Made by a program: the position numbers and the translations under genes
Assembly (NCBI RefSeq): GCF_002813425.1
Contig: NZ_PHUL01000001.1
Location: forward strand, 2,363,001 to 2,427,000
DNA from: Cellulophaga sp. RHA19
GTDB lineage: Bacteria; Bacteroidota; Bacteroidia; Flavobacteriales; Flavobacteriaceae
DNA: 64,000 nucleotides
Direction of reading: 5' to 3'
In this document: positions 49,515 to 57,922 of the stretch, piece after piece
Layout of the letters: each line of letters begins with the position of its first letter
How positions within the stretch are numbered: position 1 is the stretch's first letter
Notes under the pieces: generated by a model
The model's input: the letters and a program-made list of their open reading frames with translations, nothing else
The model's database searches: none
Told to the model about the DNA's origin: nothing

Positions 49515-50393
49515 ATGAAGCCTCTTAAATACTACTTTTACACTTTGTTTAAAAGTAAAGACGATAGTAATTTAATACGCACAAAAAGTATTACAGATTC
49601 TTTTAATTATTTAACATCAATGCTAAAAAATAATAGAAAGTTATTTTTTGTTAGATTTGGTGATGGTGAGTTTTTAACGCTTATGAAACTGAATCATAGA
49701 AATTATAATTATAATGAAGGGCTTGAGTATGAGTTGCAAAAATCTTTTAAAATAAAGGATGAAAAGTACTTAATAGCCTGTCCTATAAATTATCCTTATG
49801 ATGAGTTTCATGCGAGTGGAATTTATAAAAATTTTTCATGGCAAGAAAAAATGATATCAGTAATGAACGATAATAATTTGACCAGAGATGTTGTTTTTGA
49901 AAATCCATGTATTTTTCAGTGTATGGCAGTTTTTAAACCCAAAAAGCTTAAGTTTTTTTTAGATGAAGAAATAAGACCTTTAAAAAAAATGTTTATTGGG
50001 TCTACTAGTAAAGAAATTGCAGAGAAATTATATGGTAAAATAGATTTTTATGTTAAAATCCCAGTAAAACACGCGTATGAGACAATAGACTTATGGTGGC
50101 CTAATATTGAGGAAAATGCAAAAAAAGTAGATTTGATAATTCCATCTGCGGGTAGTTCATCAAATGCTATAGCCTTGCGTCTTTGGAATAACGGAATAGA
50201 TTGTAAGGTAATAGATTTTGGTTCTATTATCGATGCTGTAGATAATAGAGTATCTAGAACATGGATAAGATTACAAGGTCATAAAGTTCAAAAAGTATTA
50301 AATATTAATCATCGTGATAAACTATCATTTAAAAAAAAGTTTTTATTTTTTAGAAAAGATATTAAGTTCTATTTTAGAAATCAGATAATGTAA
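49515..50393 (+). CDS. GT-D-fold-like glycosyltransferase / DUF1792-related protein
   Basis: 292 residues, no signal peptide or membrane segment. The N-terminal motif FFVRFGDGEFLTL is like the R-x-G-D-G-E signature of GT-D-type (DUF1792) glycosyltransferases, where the acidic D-G-E residues coordinate the metal and sugar nucleotide. The C-terminal part has VDLIIPSAGSSSNAIALRLW and KVIDFGSIIDAVD, also typical of that family. The gene is divergent from the glycosyltransferase operon and shares its promoter region, so it probably works on the same surface glycan. A strong terminator follows. Family placement is from motif recognition only. Confidence 0.65.
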   Translation: MKPLKYYFYTLFKSKDDSNLIRTKSITDSFNYLTSMLKNNRKLFFVRFGDGEFLTLMKLNHRNYNYNEGLEYELQKSFKIKDEKYLIACPINYPYDEFHASGIYKNFSWQEKMISVMNDNNLTRDVVFENPCIFQCMAVFKPKKLKFFLDEEIRPLKKMFIGSTSKEIAEKLYGKIDFYVKIPVKHAYETIDLWWPNIEENAKKVDLIIPSAGSSSNAIALRLWNNGIDCKVIDFGSIIDAVDNRVSRTWIRLQGHKVQKVLNINHRDKLSFKKKFLFFRKDIKFYFRNQIM

Positions 50394-50420
50394 ATATTTA
50401 AAAAAAGTAAACACAAAAGG

Positions 50421-50451
50421 AAGCCCACAATTGTAATTGTGGGCTTTTTGT
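50421..50451. terminator. Bidirectional terminator between GT-D-like gene and dapD
   Basis: AAGCCCACAA (50421-50430), loop TTGTAA, TTGTGGGCTT (50437-50446), then TTT; an A-run precedes it for the opposite strand. Serves two convergent genes. Confidence 0.88.
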
Positions 50452-50469
50452 TTCTCTAACAGACATATA

Positions 50470-51285
50470 CTATACAGCAACATCATACTCTCTTAAAGCA
50501 TCATTTAAAGATGTTTTTTTGTTGGTACTTTCTTTACGTTTACCAATAATTAAAGCACAAGGTACGTTGTATTCACCAGCAGCAAACTTTTTAGTATAGC
50601 TACCAGGTATAACTACAGAACGTGCAGGTACTCTACCTTTCATTTCTACTGGAGTATCACCAGTAACATCTATAATTTTAGTACTCATTGTTAAAACAAC
50701 ATTAGCACCTAAAACAGCTTCTTTTTCTACTCTAACACCTTCTACAACTATACATCTAGACCCAATAAAAGCACCATCTTCTATAATTACAGGAGATGCT
50801 TGTAAAGGCTCTAAAACACCACCAATACCAACACCACCACTAAGGTGTACGTTTTTACCAATTTGAGCACAACTACCAACTGTAGCCCAAGTATCTACCA
50901 TTGTACCTTCATCTACATAAGCGCCAATGTTTACATAACTAGGCATTAAAATAGTGCCAGGAGATATGTAAGCTCCGTGCCTTGCAACTGCATTAGGTAC
51001 AACACGAATTCCTTTTTCTTTATAACCTCTTTTTAAAGGCATTTTATCATGGTATTCAAAAATACCAGCTTCTAATGTTTCCATTTTCTGAATAGGAAAA
51101 TAAAGAACAACAGCTTTTTTTACCCACTCATTAATTTGCCAATCGCCTTCAACAGGCTCTGCACATCTAAGTTTTCCATTATCTATTAGGTCTATAACTT
51201 CTCTAATAGCATCTTGTGTAGCTGTTTCTTTTAGTAATTCTCGGTTATCCCAAGCAGCTTCTATAGTTTTCTGTAATTCTGTCAT
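50470..51285 (-). CDS. dapD: 2,3,4,5-tetrahydropyridine-2,6-dicarboxylate N-succinyltransferase
   Basis: 271 residues from ATG 51285 (MTELQKTIEAAWDN is the usual DapD start; the frame continues 8 codons upstream but into the promoter region). The left-handed beta-helix hexapeptide repeats are clear: YVNIGAYVDEGTMVDTWATVG and GVGIGGVLEPLQ, with IIEDGAFIGSRCIVVEGV following. The enzyme succinylates tetrahydrodipicolinate in the lysine and meso-diaminopimelate pathway and so feeds peptidoglycan synthesis. Single gene, divergent from ruvX and convergent with the GT-D-like gene. Confidence 0.95.
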   Translation of the reverse strand: MTELQKTIEAAWDNRELLKETATQDAIREVIDLIDNGKLRCAEPVEGDWQINEWVKKAVVLYFPIQKMETLEAGIFEYHDKMPLKRGYKEKGIRVVPNAVARHGAYISPGTILMPSYVNIGAYVDEGTMVDTWATVGSCAQIGKNVHLSGGVGIGGVLEPLQASPVIIEDGAFIGSRCIVVEGVRVEKEAVLGANVVLTMSTKIIDVTGDTPVEMKGRVPARSVVIPGSYTKKFAAGEYNVPCALIIGKRKESTNKKTSLNDALREYDVAV

Positions 51286-51306
51286 TTTTGTAAAAATCAA
51301 TTTTAG

Positions 51307-51314
51307 CAAAGATA
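51307..51314 (-). promoter_or_regulatory. -7 promoter box of dapD
   Basis: TATCTTTG on the minus strand matches TAnnTTTG and lies 21 bases before the ATG at 51285. A TTTG occurs 24 bases further upstream (51342-51339), slightly far for a -33 element. Confidence 0.45.
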
Positions 51315-51367
51315 ATAGGTGAGGCTTAATAATTTAATCAAATGTAAACATATAACAATTTATATAT

Positions 51368-51375
51368 TATTTTTG
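51368..51375 (+). promoter_or_regulatory. -7 promoter box of ruvX-def operon
   Basis: TATTTTTG matches TAnnTTTG and predicts a start near 51380, about 10 bases before the TTG start codon of ruvX. Confidence 0.4.
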
Positions 51376-51389
51376 CCAAAAAAAACAGT

Positions 51390-51800
51390 TTGGGTAGATT
51401 ACTAGCTTTAGATTTTGGAAAAGTACGTACAGGTATAGCTGTAACAGATGAAATGCAAATAATAGCATCTGGGCTAACAACAGTTGAAACCAAAGATCTT
51501 TTAACATTTTTAAAGGATTATATTGCTAAAGAAAAGGTAGACAAAATTATAGTAGGAGAACCTAAACAGATGAATAATACCGCTTCTGAGTCCGAAGTGT
51601 TAATTGTACCTTTTTTAGTAAAACTTAAAACTATTTTTCCTAATATGCCAGTAGAAAGAGAAGATGAACGTTTTACATCTAAATTGGCATTTAAGACAAT
51701 GATAGATAGTGGGTTAAATAAAAAACAGCGTAAAAATAAGGCACTGGTAGATGAAATTAGTGCTACAATTATTTTACAGTCTTATTTAAATAGAAATTAA
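51390..51800 (+). CDS. ruvX: RuvX/YqgF-family putative Holliday junction resolvase / pre-16S rRNA nuclease
   Basis: 136 residues with the RNase H-like fold of YqgF. Motifs: LLALDFGKVRTGIAVTD at the N-terminus (catalytic Asp), IIVGEPKQMNNTASESE in the middle, EREDERFTSKLA (catalytic Glu/Asp region), and VDEISATIILQSYL at the end. The start appears to be TTG (51390), because no ATG or GTG fits before the conserved first strand. YqgF trims the 5' end of 16S rRNA in E. coli and has been proposed as a resolvase elsewhere. First gene of a plus-strand run with def and the DUF5606 gene. Confidence 0.9.
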   Translation: MGRLLALDFGKVRTGIAVTDEMQIIASGLTTVETKDLLTFLKDYIAKEKVDKIIVGEPKQMNNTASESEVLIVPFLVKLKTIFPNMPVEREDERFTSKLAFKTMIDSGLNKKQRKNKALVDEISATIILQSYLNRN

Positions 51801-51847
51801 AATTTTAATTGTTTTATTAAAACAATGTATAAAAATTAAGTAGTAAT

Positions 51848-52438
51848 ATGATTTTACCAATAACAGCATATGGCGACCCTGTGCTAAGAAAAAAAGCAAA
51901 AGATATAAACCAAGATCATCCTAAGTTAAAGGAGCTTTTAGAAAATATGTGGGAGACTATGTATAACGCTAGTGGCGTAGGTTTGGCTGCACCACAAATT
52001 GGTTTGCCGGTACGTATCTTTTTGGTTGACACAACTCCTTTTTCAGACGATGAAGATTTGTCTAAAGAAGAACAAAAAGCTTTAAGTGGCTTTAAAAAAG
52101 TATTTATTAATGCAAAAATTACTGAAGAAACAGGGGATGAGTGGTCTTTTAATGAAGGTTGCTTAAGTATACCAGATATTAGAGAAGATGTATCTAGAAA
52201 AGAAAATATTAAAATTACTTATTTAGATGAAAATTTCAAGGAGCACACAGAAGAGTATAACGGTTTATTAGCAAGGGTTATACAACACGAGTATGACCAT
52301 ATAGAAGGTATATTGTTTACAGACAAACTATCATCATTAAAGAAAAGGTTGTTAAAGAGTAAGTTAAGTAACATTTCTAAAGGAAAAATTAGAGTAGAAT
52401 ACAGAATGCGTTTTCCTGAAATGAAAAAAGGAAGATAG
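51848..52438 (+). CDS. def: Peptide deformylase
   Basis: 196 residues. All three metal/catalytic motifs are present: GVGLAAPQIG (motif 1), EGCLSIP (motif 2, metal-binding Cys) and QHEYDHIEG (motif 3, two metal-binding His and the catalytic Glu). It removes the formyl group from nascent N-terminal methionine. The insertion between motifs 1 and 2 (DTTPFSDDEDLSKEEQ) is typical of Bacteroidota enzymes. Lies 47 bp after ruvX and 58 bp before the DUF5606 gene. Confidence 0.97.
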   Translation: MILPITAYGDPVLRKKAKDINQDHPKLKELLENMWETMYNASGVGLAAPQIGLPVRIFLVDTTPFSDDEDLSKEEQKALSGFKKVFINAKITEETGDEWSFNEGCLSIPDIREDVSRKENIKITYLDENFKEHTEEYNGLLARVIQHEYDHIEGILFTDKLSSLKKRLLKSKLSNISKGKIRVEYRMRFPEMKKGR

Positions 52439-52496
52439 ATTCCTTTTTTATCGATATAAAAAATATAATATTTGTAGAAGATTTATAAAGTAAAAT

Positions 52497-52928
52497 ATGA
52501 GTTTAGATAAAATTTTATCCATTTCTGGAAAACCAGGATTACACAAGTTGGTAACACAAACACGTACGGGTTTTATAGCAGAGTCTTTAATGGACGGAAA
52601 AAGAAGTACTGTTAATATGCGTACAAATGTTAGTGTTTTATCAGAAATTGCTATTTATACGTTAGAGGAAGAAGTTCCTTTAAGAGAGGTATTTAATAAA
52701 ATACAAACAAAAGAAAACGGAGAAAAAACATCTGTTAAGCATAAAGATGACAAGTTAAAATTAGAAGAATATTTCTTTGAAGTTTTACCTAATTATGATG
52801 AAGATCGTGTGTATGCTAGTGACATTAAAAAAGTAATACAATGGTATAACTTATTACATGAACATGGTATTACAGATTTTTCTGAACCAGAGGAAAATAA
52901 AGAAACAGAAGAGTCTGCTGCAGAATAA
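52497..52928 (+). CDS. DUF5606 family conserved protein
   Basis: 143 residues, soluble, acidic tail. The N-terminal half, with KILSISGKPGLHKLVTQTRTG and NMRTNVSVLSEIAIYTLEEE, is the hallmark of DUF5606, a family known from Bacteroidota. The part around DDKLKLEEYFFEVLPNYDEDRVYASDIKK is a conserved helical region; the last ~15 residues are a Glu-rich tail. Function is unknown. Conserved position after def and before a terminator suggests a housekeeping role linked to translation, but this is only context. Confidence 0.85.
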   Translation: MSLDKILSISGKPGLHKLVTQTRTGFIAESLMDGKRSTVNMRTNVSVLSEIAIYTLEEEVPLREVFNKIQTKENGEKTSVKHKDDKLKLEEYFFEVLPNYDEDRVYASDIKKVIQWYNLLHEHGITDFSEPEENKETEESAAE

Positions 52929-52953
52929 CAACAGAAACTTAAGTAAAAGAAAA

Positions 52954-52987
52954 AGGCAACATATAATTTATATGTTGCCTTTTTTTA
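52954..52987 (+). terminator. Terminator of ruvX-def-DUF5606 operon
   Basis: AGGCAACATATA (52954-52965), loop ATT, TATATGTTGCCT (52969-52980), followed by a run of T (52981-52986). Confidence 0.9.
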
Positions 52988-53116
52988 TTTAACTAAACTA
53001 TTTTACCATTGGTCTACACTTTATAGCTTTCTATAGCAACCAAACTATTATTACGTTTAATTAACCTCAAATTTGCTACAGATTACAGTTTTAACCCCAA
53101 ATAAAAAACAAGTAGT

Positions 53117-54208
53117 ATGAGTGTAGAAGTTATTAATGTAGACAGTGAGATTAAAGGAGCTTTTTTTGATATGGCGCATACGCCAAGTGTAATATTTGAT
53201 AAAAATATGGTATTCTTAGATATGAATGAAGCTGCCATATCTACTCTAAATATAAAAAAGGATGATTTTATTGGTAAATCTATTTTAGAAGCTTTTCCTT
53301 ATTTAGAAGGTACAGAAAGATTAGAGTCATATAAAAAAGTAATAGAGACAGGAGTACCTATTAGCTTAGACGAAATATCTTTTTACACAGATGATAAAAC
53401 TTTTGTTTTTATAGTTAGAGCCTTTAAAGTAGGTGAAGGTTTAGGGGTTACTACTTTAGATGTTACAAATTTAATAGCTACAATTGATAAATTAAAAGCT
53501 ACACAAAATAATTTAGAAAAAGTAAATAAAAATCTTAAACAAAAAAACAAAGAATTAGAAGAGTTCTCTTATGTTGCAGCGCATGACCTTAGAGCTCCTC
53601 TAACCAATATGCAGAGCCTTTTTGGTATGTTAGAGTCTAGTAATGTAATTACTGATGAAGTAAAACCCATATTTGATAAGCTAAAATATGTTGGTAAACT
53701 TATGTGCGATAAGTTAAAAGCATTAAACAATGTAATAGCTTTAAAGTCTAGTTTAGAAGATAAAAAGGAGGTTGTAAATTTTAAAGAAGTAGTTGCAAAG
53801 ATTAAAGCAATACATTCTGAAAAAATTATAAATACTAGAGCTATAATAAAGGAAGATTTTGCGGCTTACCCTAAAATTAATTACAATGCTGTACAATTTG
53901 AGAGCATTTTACATAATTTAATTTCTAACGCAATTAAGTATAAACATCCGCGTAGAAAACCAATAATTTCGGTTACAACACAATTAGAAGATAATAAACC
54001 AGTTTTAATAGTAAAGGATAATGGTTTAGGTTTTGATACCAGTAATGACTCAACTAAAGTTTTTGGGTTATTCAAAAGAATGCATACTCACGTAGAAGGT
54101 TTAGGAGTAGGCCTATACATACTACATTCCATAGTTGTAAATAATGGAGGTAAAGTGCTAGTAGAGAGTGAGGAAAACAAAGGAACTCAATTTAAAATAT
54201 ATTTTTAA
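53117..54208 (+). CDS. PAS-domain sensor histidine kinase
   Basis: 363 residues with no membrane segment, so probably cytoplasmic. PAS domain about 15-120 (SVIFDKNMVFLDMNEAA, GKSILEAFP), a coiled coil (120-150), then the dimerisation/phosphoacceptor domain EEFSYVAAHDLRAPLTN with His156. The ATPase domain shows the N box HNLISNAIKYKHP, the G1 box VKDNGLGFD and the G2 box EGLGVGLYI. The stop overlaps the start of the response-regulator gene by one base (TAATG), so the two are co-translated and form a two-component pair. The stimulus cannot be read from the PAS domain. Confidence 0.93.
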   Translation: MSVEVINVDSEIKGAFFDMAHTPSVIFDKNMVFLDMNEAAISTLNIKKDDFIGKSILEAFPYLEGTERLESYKKVIETGVPISLDEISFYTDDKTFVFIVRAFKVGEGLGVTTLDVTNLIATIDKLKATQNNLEKVNKNLKQKNKELEEFSYVAAHDLRAPLTNMQSLFGMLESSNVITDEVKPIFDKLKYVGKLMCDKLKALNNVIALKSSLEDKKEVVNFKEVVAKIKAIHSEKIINTRAIIKEDFAAYPKINYNAVQFESILHNLISNAIKYKHPRRKPIISVTTQLEDNKPVLIVKDNGLGFDTSNDSTKVFGLFKRMHTHVEGLGVGLYILHSIVVNNGGKVLVESEENKGTQFKIYF

Positions 54209-54606
54209 TGGAAGAAAAATTAACCAACTTATGTAAAATTCTACTAATTGAAGATGATGTAGTAACTAACTTTATAACAACTAGTAAGTTAAATAATTTA
54301 GGATATACAAATATAACAGCTGTAGAAAACGGTAAGGAAGCTATTGATTATTTAAAAGATAATAAGCCAGACTTAATTGTTTTAGATATTAATATGCCTA
54401 TTATGGATGGTTTTGAGTTTATGGAGGTTAAAGAGCAAAGTTGTATTTGTATGGGAGTTCCCATTGTTATAGTAACTTCTTCTGGGAGACCATCAGATAA
54501 AGAAAAAGCAGAAACATTTTTAGATGTAATAAGCTATTTAGAAAAACCATTAAATTATGATAAATTACAAAAAATATTAAAGTCTTTAAGAGAGAGTTTA
54601 AAATAA
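54208..54606 (+). CDS. Single-domain response regulator (CheY-like)
   Basis: 132 residues, receiver domain only, with no DNA-binding output. Acidic pocket D16/D17 (LLIEDD), phosphoacceptor D60 (LIVLDINMPIMDG), switch T90 (IVIVTSSG) and conserved K113 (YLEKP) are all present. It must act by protein interaction or by phosphorelay. It is coupled to the histidine kinase and followed by a terminator. Confidence 0.93.
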   Translation: MEEKLTNLCKILLIEDDVVTNFITTSKLNNLGYTNITAVENGKEAIDYLKDNKPDLIVLDINMPIMDGFEFMEVKEQSCICMGVPIVIVTSSGRPSDKEKAETFLDVISYLEKPLNYDKLQKILKSLRESLK

Positions 54607-54609
54607 AAA

Positions 54610-54636
54610 ATGCCTTGTATTACACAAGGCATTTTA
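54610..54636. terminator. Terminator between response regulator and LURP-one-like gene
   Basis: ATGCCTTGT (54610-54618), loop ATTAC, ACAAGGCAT (54624-54632), then TTT on the plus strand and an A-run on the other side. Convergent genes share it. Confidence 0.85.
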
Positions 54637-54647
54637 AATATTATAGA

Positions 54648-55244
54648 TTATCCTCTTCTGCGTTCTAGTAAAATCATCATCATTAATCCTAGCATTATAC
54701 GGTCGTCATCATCATTATCCATTTCTCCTTGCTTACTTAGCTCAAAGTTTCTACCAAAAAAAGAAGGCTTCTTTTTTAATTTTATAATAGATTTTCCTTG
54801 GTTGTCTTTAACCATATAAGACGGATTAAATAAATAACCTGTAAAGAAATTTAAGACAGGAATTTCGCCTAGCATAGAGTCAAATACCTTAACCCAAGGG
54901 TTTTCTTCGCTTATGTTATATTGTTGTTTTTGGTTTTCATCAATAATATTGTAATGTGCTTTCCAAATAGATCTCCACCCTTTACGAGCTACTTTACCAA
55001 ATTCTTTTCCGTTTTCATCTTTAAAGGCATATGCTGCAGAAAAATCTAACCATTTATCTGCTTTTATGCTATAATTTACTTTTGTTTTAGATTCGTCATT
55101 GTAAATTTTAATCTCTTCTTTAAATTTAAACATCTTTTGTTTTACATAGGCAATAGTTTTACCAGTAGCATCTGTTGCTGTAAAATCATTAGAAAAAGTA
55201 GATATTTTAAACTGAAAAGTAACAGGAAATTGAATGTTTTGCAT
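54648..55244 (-). CDS. LURP-one-related / tubby-like beta-barrel family protein
   Basis: 198 residues. The pattern of beta strands (FQFKISTFSNDFTATDATGKTIAYVKQ, KVNYSIKADKWLDFSAAYAF, YMVKDNQGKSIIKLKKK) fits the LURP-one-related fold, which is related to the tubby C-terminal domain. The C-terminus is an acidic stretch (DNDDDD) and a short hydrophobic run (MLGLMMMILLERRRG) that could touch a membrane. Function unknown in bacteria. Single gene between two terminators. Confidence 0.7.
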   Translation of the reverse strand: MQNIQFPVTFQFKISTFSNDFTATDATGKTIAYVKQKMFKFKEEIKIYNDESKTKVNYSIKADKWLDFSAAYAFKDENGKEFGKVARKGWRSIWKAHYNIIDENQKQQYNISEENPWVKVFDSMLGEIPVLNFFTGYLFNPSYMVKDNQGKSIIKLKKKPSFFGRNFELSKQGEMDNDDDDRIMLGLMMMILLERRRG

Positions 55245-55315
55245 AAATTAAATATTCTAGGTTTATGATGTTGTAATGTATGTAATATAACTCTTACCTG
55301 TATTTCTTATTGCAT

Positions 55316-55362
55316 AAAAAAACTAGACTTATTGTTTTGGTAACAAACTAAATCTAGTTTTT
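55316..55362 (-). terminator. Terminator of the SGNH-GH20 operon
   Basis: AAAAACTAGA (55318-55327) pairs with TCTAGTTTTT (55353-55362), with an additional inner GTTT/AAAC pairing. On the minus strand the stem is followed by T residues. Lies 19 bp after the GH20 stop. Confidence 0.7.
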
Positions 55363-55380
55363 ATAATAAATTTTATTTTT

Positions 55381-56991
55381 TTAATCTTTATCTATCTCTT
55401 TAAAAGTATGTTTGCTTTTTTTCCAATCTATTAATTTTGTTGGATAATATTTTACGTTCATCCTCTCTAAATAAGGGGCTTGGTTGGCTAATCTTATTTT
55501 ATAGTCTTTCCAATTTCTATTTTCTTTTATGGTCCAGTTAAGCTCAGAGTAACCAATAATTCTAGGAAAAGCTAAATATTCTAACTCTTCAATATTGCTA
55601 ATAGTCTCAGACCATAAAGGGGCTTCAATACCTAAAACCTGTTCTTTAGGTAATTCTTTTACAAATGTTTCTGGTGTCCATATATAAGCAGAATCTACAG
55701 GAATATATGTTGCCCAGTGCAAGCCGTGTTTAGATAACGTATCATACTGCATATCTAAATAAGCTTTTTTAGCTGGTGATAATATAATTTTCATCCCTTT
55801 TCCTAATGCCAATTTTGCATTTTTTTCGCTTCTCCAGAATTGAGCAACAGAATTACTACTAATATCTGTTGTAGCAATTTCATCCCATCCTATTGGTGTT
55901 TTTCCGTGACTTTCTACAATTTTAGAAACTTTTAAAATAAACTTTTTAAAATCTTTTTTCTTTGTAACGTGACTCTCATCTCCTCCTAAATGAAAATAAG
56001 GAGCAGGGGAAATAGCAGAAATTTCTCTTACAACATCATCTACAAAGGCATAAACAAGATCTTTATCTGTATCAAGAGTACTAAAGCCAACACGCATACC
56101 TGTATAAATTTTAGGCGTTTTTCCGTTGCCATTTAATTGCGGGTAAGCAACTGTAGCAGCGTTTGTGTGTCCTGGCATATCTACTTCTGGTACAATAATA
56201 ATATGTCTTTCTTGAGCATAACGCACTAATTCTTTAAAATCTTCTTGGGTATAAAAACCTCCAGGACCACCGCCAACTTCTGTGCTAGCCCCAATTTCTG
56301 TTAATTTTGGCCAAGATTTAATTTCTATACGCCAGCCTTGGTCATCTGTTAAATGTAAGTGTAGAGCATTAAACTTATAGTAAGCTAAAATATCTATGTA
56401 TTTTTTTACATCATCAACACTAAAAAAATGCCTAGCAACATCTAACATAGCACCTCTGTACTCGTAATTTGGTTGGTCAAGTATTTTTCCGCTAGGTATT
56501 AACCACATTTTGTGTGCTGTAAGGGTGTCATTACTTTCTTCTGGTATAATTTGCCTTAGAGTTTGTATACCTCTAAAAGCACCAGCAGCTGTTTTTGCAT
56601 TAATAATTATAGAGTCTTGTGTAATATACATTTGGTAAGCCTCTTTATTATCTAACTCTAAGCTATCTGTTTTATTTATGTATATAATTTTAGATGTTTC
56701 AGGGTTTGTACTATTTACAGGAACCTCTAAGTTAATTTTTGAGCTAATTTTATTAGATAAAAAAGAACCCACTTGTTCAAAACCAGAATTTTTAGAGGTA
56801 TAAATAGCCGTATTTTTATCTAATCCAAATGCACTATTAGTAGGTGTAACTTTTAGCGGTAAGGGAACCATACTTTCTGCAGATAAATCTGTAGTTGGGT
56901 AGTTAATAATTACTCTTTTTTCTTGGCAAGCAATTATCGTAAAAATGCCAATAAGGGTTAATAAGGTTCTAAATAAAATAGAATTTTTCAT
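55381..56991 (-). CDS. Beta-N-acetylhexosaminidase, GH20 family lipoprotein
   Basis: 536 residues. The N-terminus is a lipoprotein signal (hydrophobic stretch ending IIAC, acylated Cys22). A GH20b-type N-terminal domain covers about 45-165, and the catalytic barrel begins at YEYRGAMLDVARHFFSVDDVK. Catalytic pair D338-E339 in FHLGGDES; substrate-binding HLHLTDDQGWRIEI. It removes terminal N-acetylhexosamine residues, most likely from chitin-derived oligosaccharides, glycans or peptidoglycan fragments in the periplasm or at the cell surface. It starts 9 bp after an SGNH hydrolase gene, and the pair likely acts on decorated (for example acetylated) amino-sugar polymers. Confidence 0.93.
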   Translation of the reverse strand: MKNSILFRTLLTLIGIFTIIACQEKRVIINYPTTDLSAESMVPLPLKVTPTNSAFGLDKNTAIYTSKNSGFEQVGSFLSNKISSKINLEVPVNSTNPETSKIIYINKTDSLELDNKEAYQMYITQDSIIINAKTAAGAFRGIQTLRQIIPEESNDTLTAHKMWLIPSGKILDQPNYEYRGAMLDVARHFFSVDDVKKYIDILAYYKFNALHLHLTDDQGWRIEIKSWPKLTEIGASTEVGGGPGGFYTQEDFKELVRYAQERHIIIVPEVDMPGHTNAATVAYPQLNGNGKTPKIYTGMRVGFSTLDTDKDLVYAFVDDVVREISAISPAPYFHLGGDESHVTKKKDFKKFILKVSKIVESHGKTPIGWDEIATTDISSNSVAQFWRSEKNAKLALGKGMKIILSPAKKAYLDMQYDTLSKHGLHWATYIPVDSAYIWTPETFVKELPKEQVLGIEAPLWSETISNIEELEYLAFPRIIGYSELNWTIKENRNWKDYKIRLANQAPYLERMNVKYYPTKLIDWKKSKHTFKEIDKD

Positions 56992-57000
56992 TTAAATTGG

Positions 57001-57645
57001 TTAGTTAATATAGTTTGTAATTACACTTTGCCAAATTTGGTATCCTTTGGCGTTCATATGTAGGTTGTCTTGGGTAAAAATATCTGGTTTTAACTGTTTG
57101 CCATTTAGCATAGGTTTCCAAACATCTACATAAGTTATGTTAGGGTTTTTCTTTGCTAAGTTTTTGTATTTTCTGTTTAGTTTTTTATAGTTTCTTTTTA
57201 GGTGCCACCTAGCAATACTAGGTTTAACAGAGATTAAAACAATTTGTGTATTGGTATTGGCTTTTTTTATTTTGTTAATTATTTCTGTTAGTTGTGATAG
57301 TACTAACTTGCAACTTCTATCACCTGCAATATCATTATCACCTTCATAAATAAAAACCTGCTTGGGGTTGTAATTTAAAATTAAATCATCTGTAAATAAC
57401 AGTAAATCTTCGGTTGTAGAGCCACCAAAACCTGTGTTAATAATATTTTTATTAGGAAAATCTTGTTCTATAGTTTTCCAATATTTAATACTAGAACTGC
57501 CTGTAAAAACTATAGTAGGTTCTGTGCTATTACGTTTACTTTCATATTTTTTTTGAAGCTTTTGTACTTCATTGTAAAAACGATGTGTGGTTTGACTATG
57601 TCCTAAAAAGGATACAAATAAAAAAAGTGATAATAAAATTCTCAT
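57001..57645 (-). CDS. SGNH/GDSL-family hydrolase (secreted)
   Basis: 214 residues from ATG 57645, which gives a proper signal peptide (MRILLSLFLFVSFLGHSQ). An in-frame ATG at 57717 would add 24 polar residues in front. SGNH blocks: TGSSSIKYW (catalytic Ser in a GSSS variant of GDS), NTGFGGST (Gly), IYEGDNDI (Asn) and DNLHMNAKGYQ (catalytic Asp/His). Probably an esterase removing acyl groups from carbohydrates. First gene of a two-gene operon with GH20. A TATATTTG box on the minus strand (57658-57651) lies only 6 bases before the ATG. Confidence 0.85.
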   Translation of the reverse strand: MRILLSLFLFVSFLGHSQTTHRFYNEVQKLQKKYESKRNSTEPTIVFTGSSSIKYWKTIEQDFPNKNIINTGFGGSTTEDLLLFTDDLILNYNPKQVFIYEGDNDIAGDRSCKLVLSQLTEIINKIKKANTNTQIVLISVKPSIARWHLKRNYKKLNRKYKNLAKKNPNITYVDVWKPMLNGKQLKPDIFTQDNLHMNAKGYQIWQSVITNYIN

Positions 57646-57858
57646 ACTTTCAAATATAATGTTAATATAAGTTCTATGTTGTTGATGTGTGTTTATTTTT
57701 CGACAGGTAACGTACATTACCCGATACAGGTATTTTGCACATACATTACAATGTACTTAGTAGAATATAAAGCATATTAATAACAAGCTCTTTTTTAATT
57801 AATTATGGTTTGCGTCTTAACATTTTCTAAAAGAAACGATTAACCATAAAAATAGCAT

Positions 57859-57866
57859 TACTTTTG
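57859..57866 (+). promoter_or_regulatory. -7 promoter box of the DEAD-box helicase gene
   Basis: TACTTTTG matches TAnnTTTG; predicted start near 57871 leaves a leader of about 52 bases before the ATG at 57923, in keeping with the long leaders of cold-regulated helicase genes. No -33 TTG at the normal spacing. Confidence 0.4.
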
Positions 57867-57922
57867 CATTTAATTTTACGAACAGACTTTATTAAAAAGT
57901 TATGGTTTATCAATACTAATTT

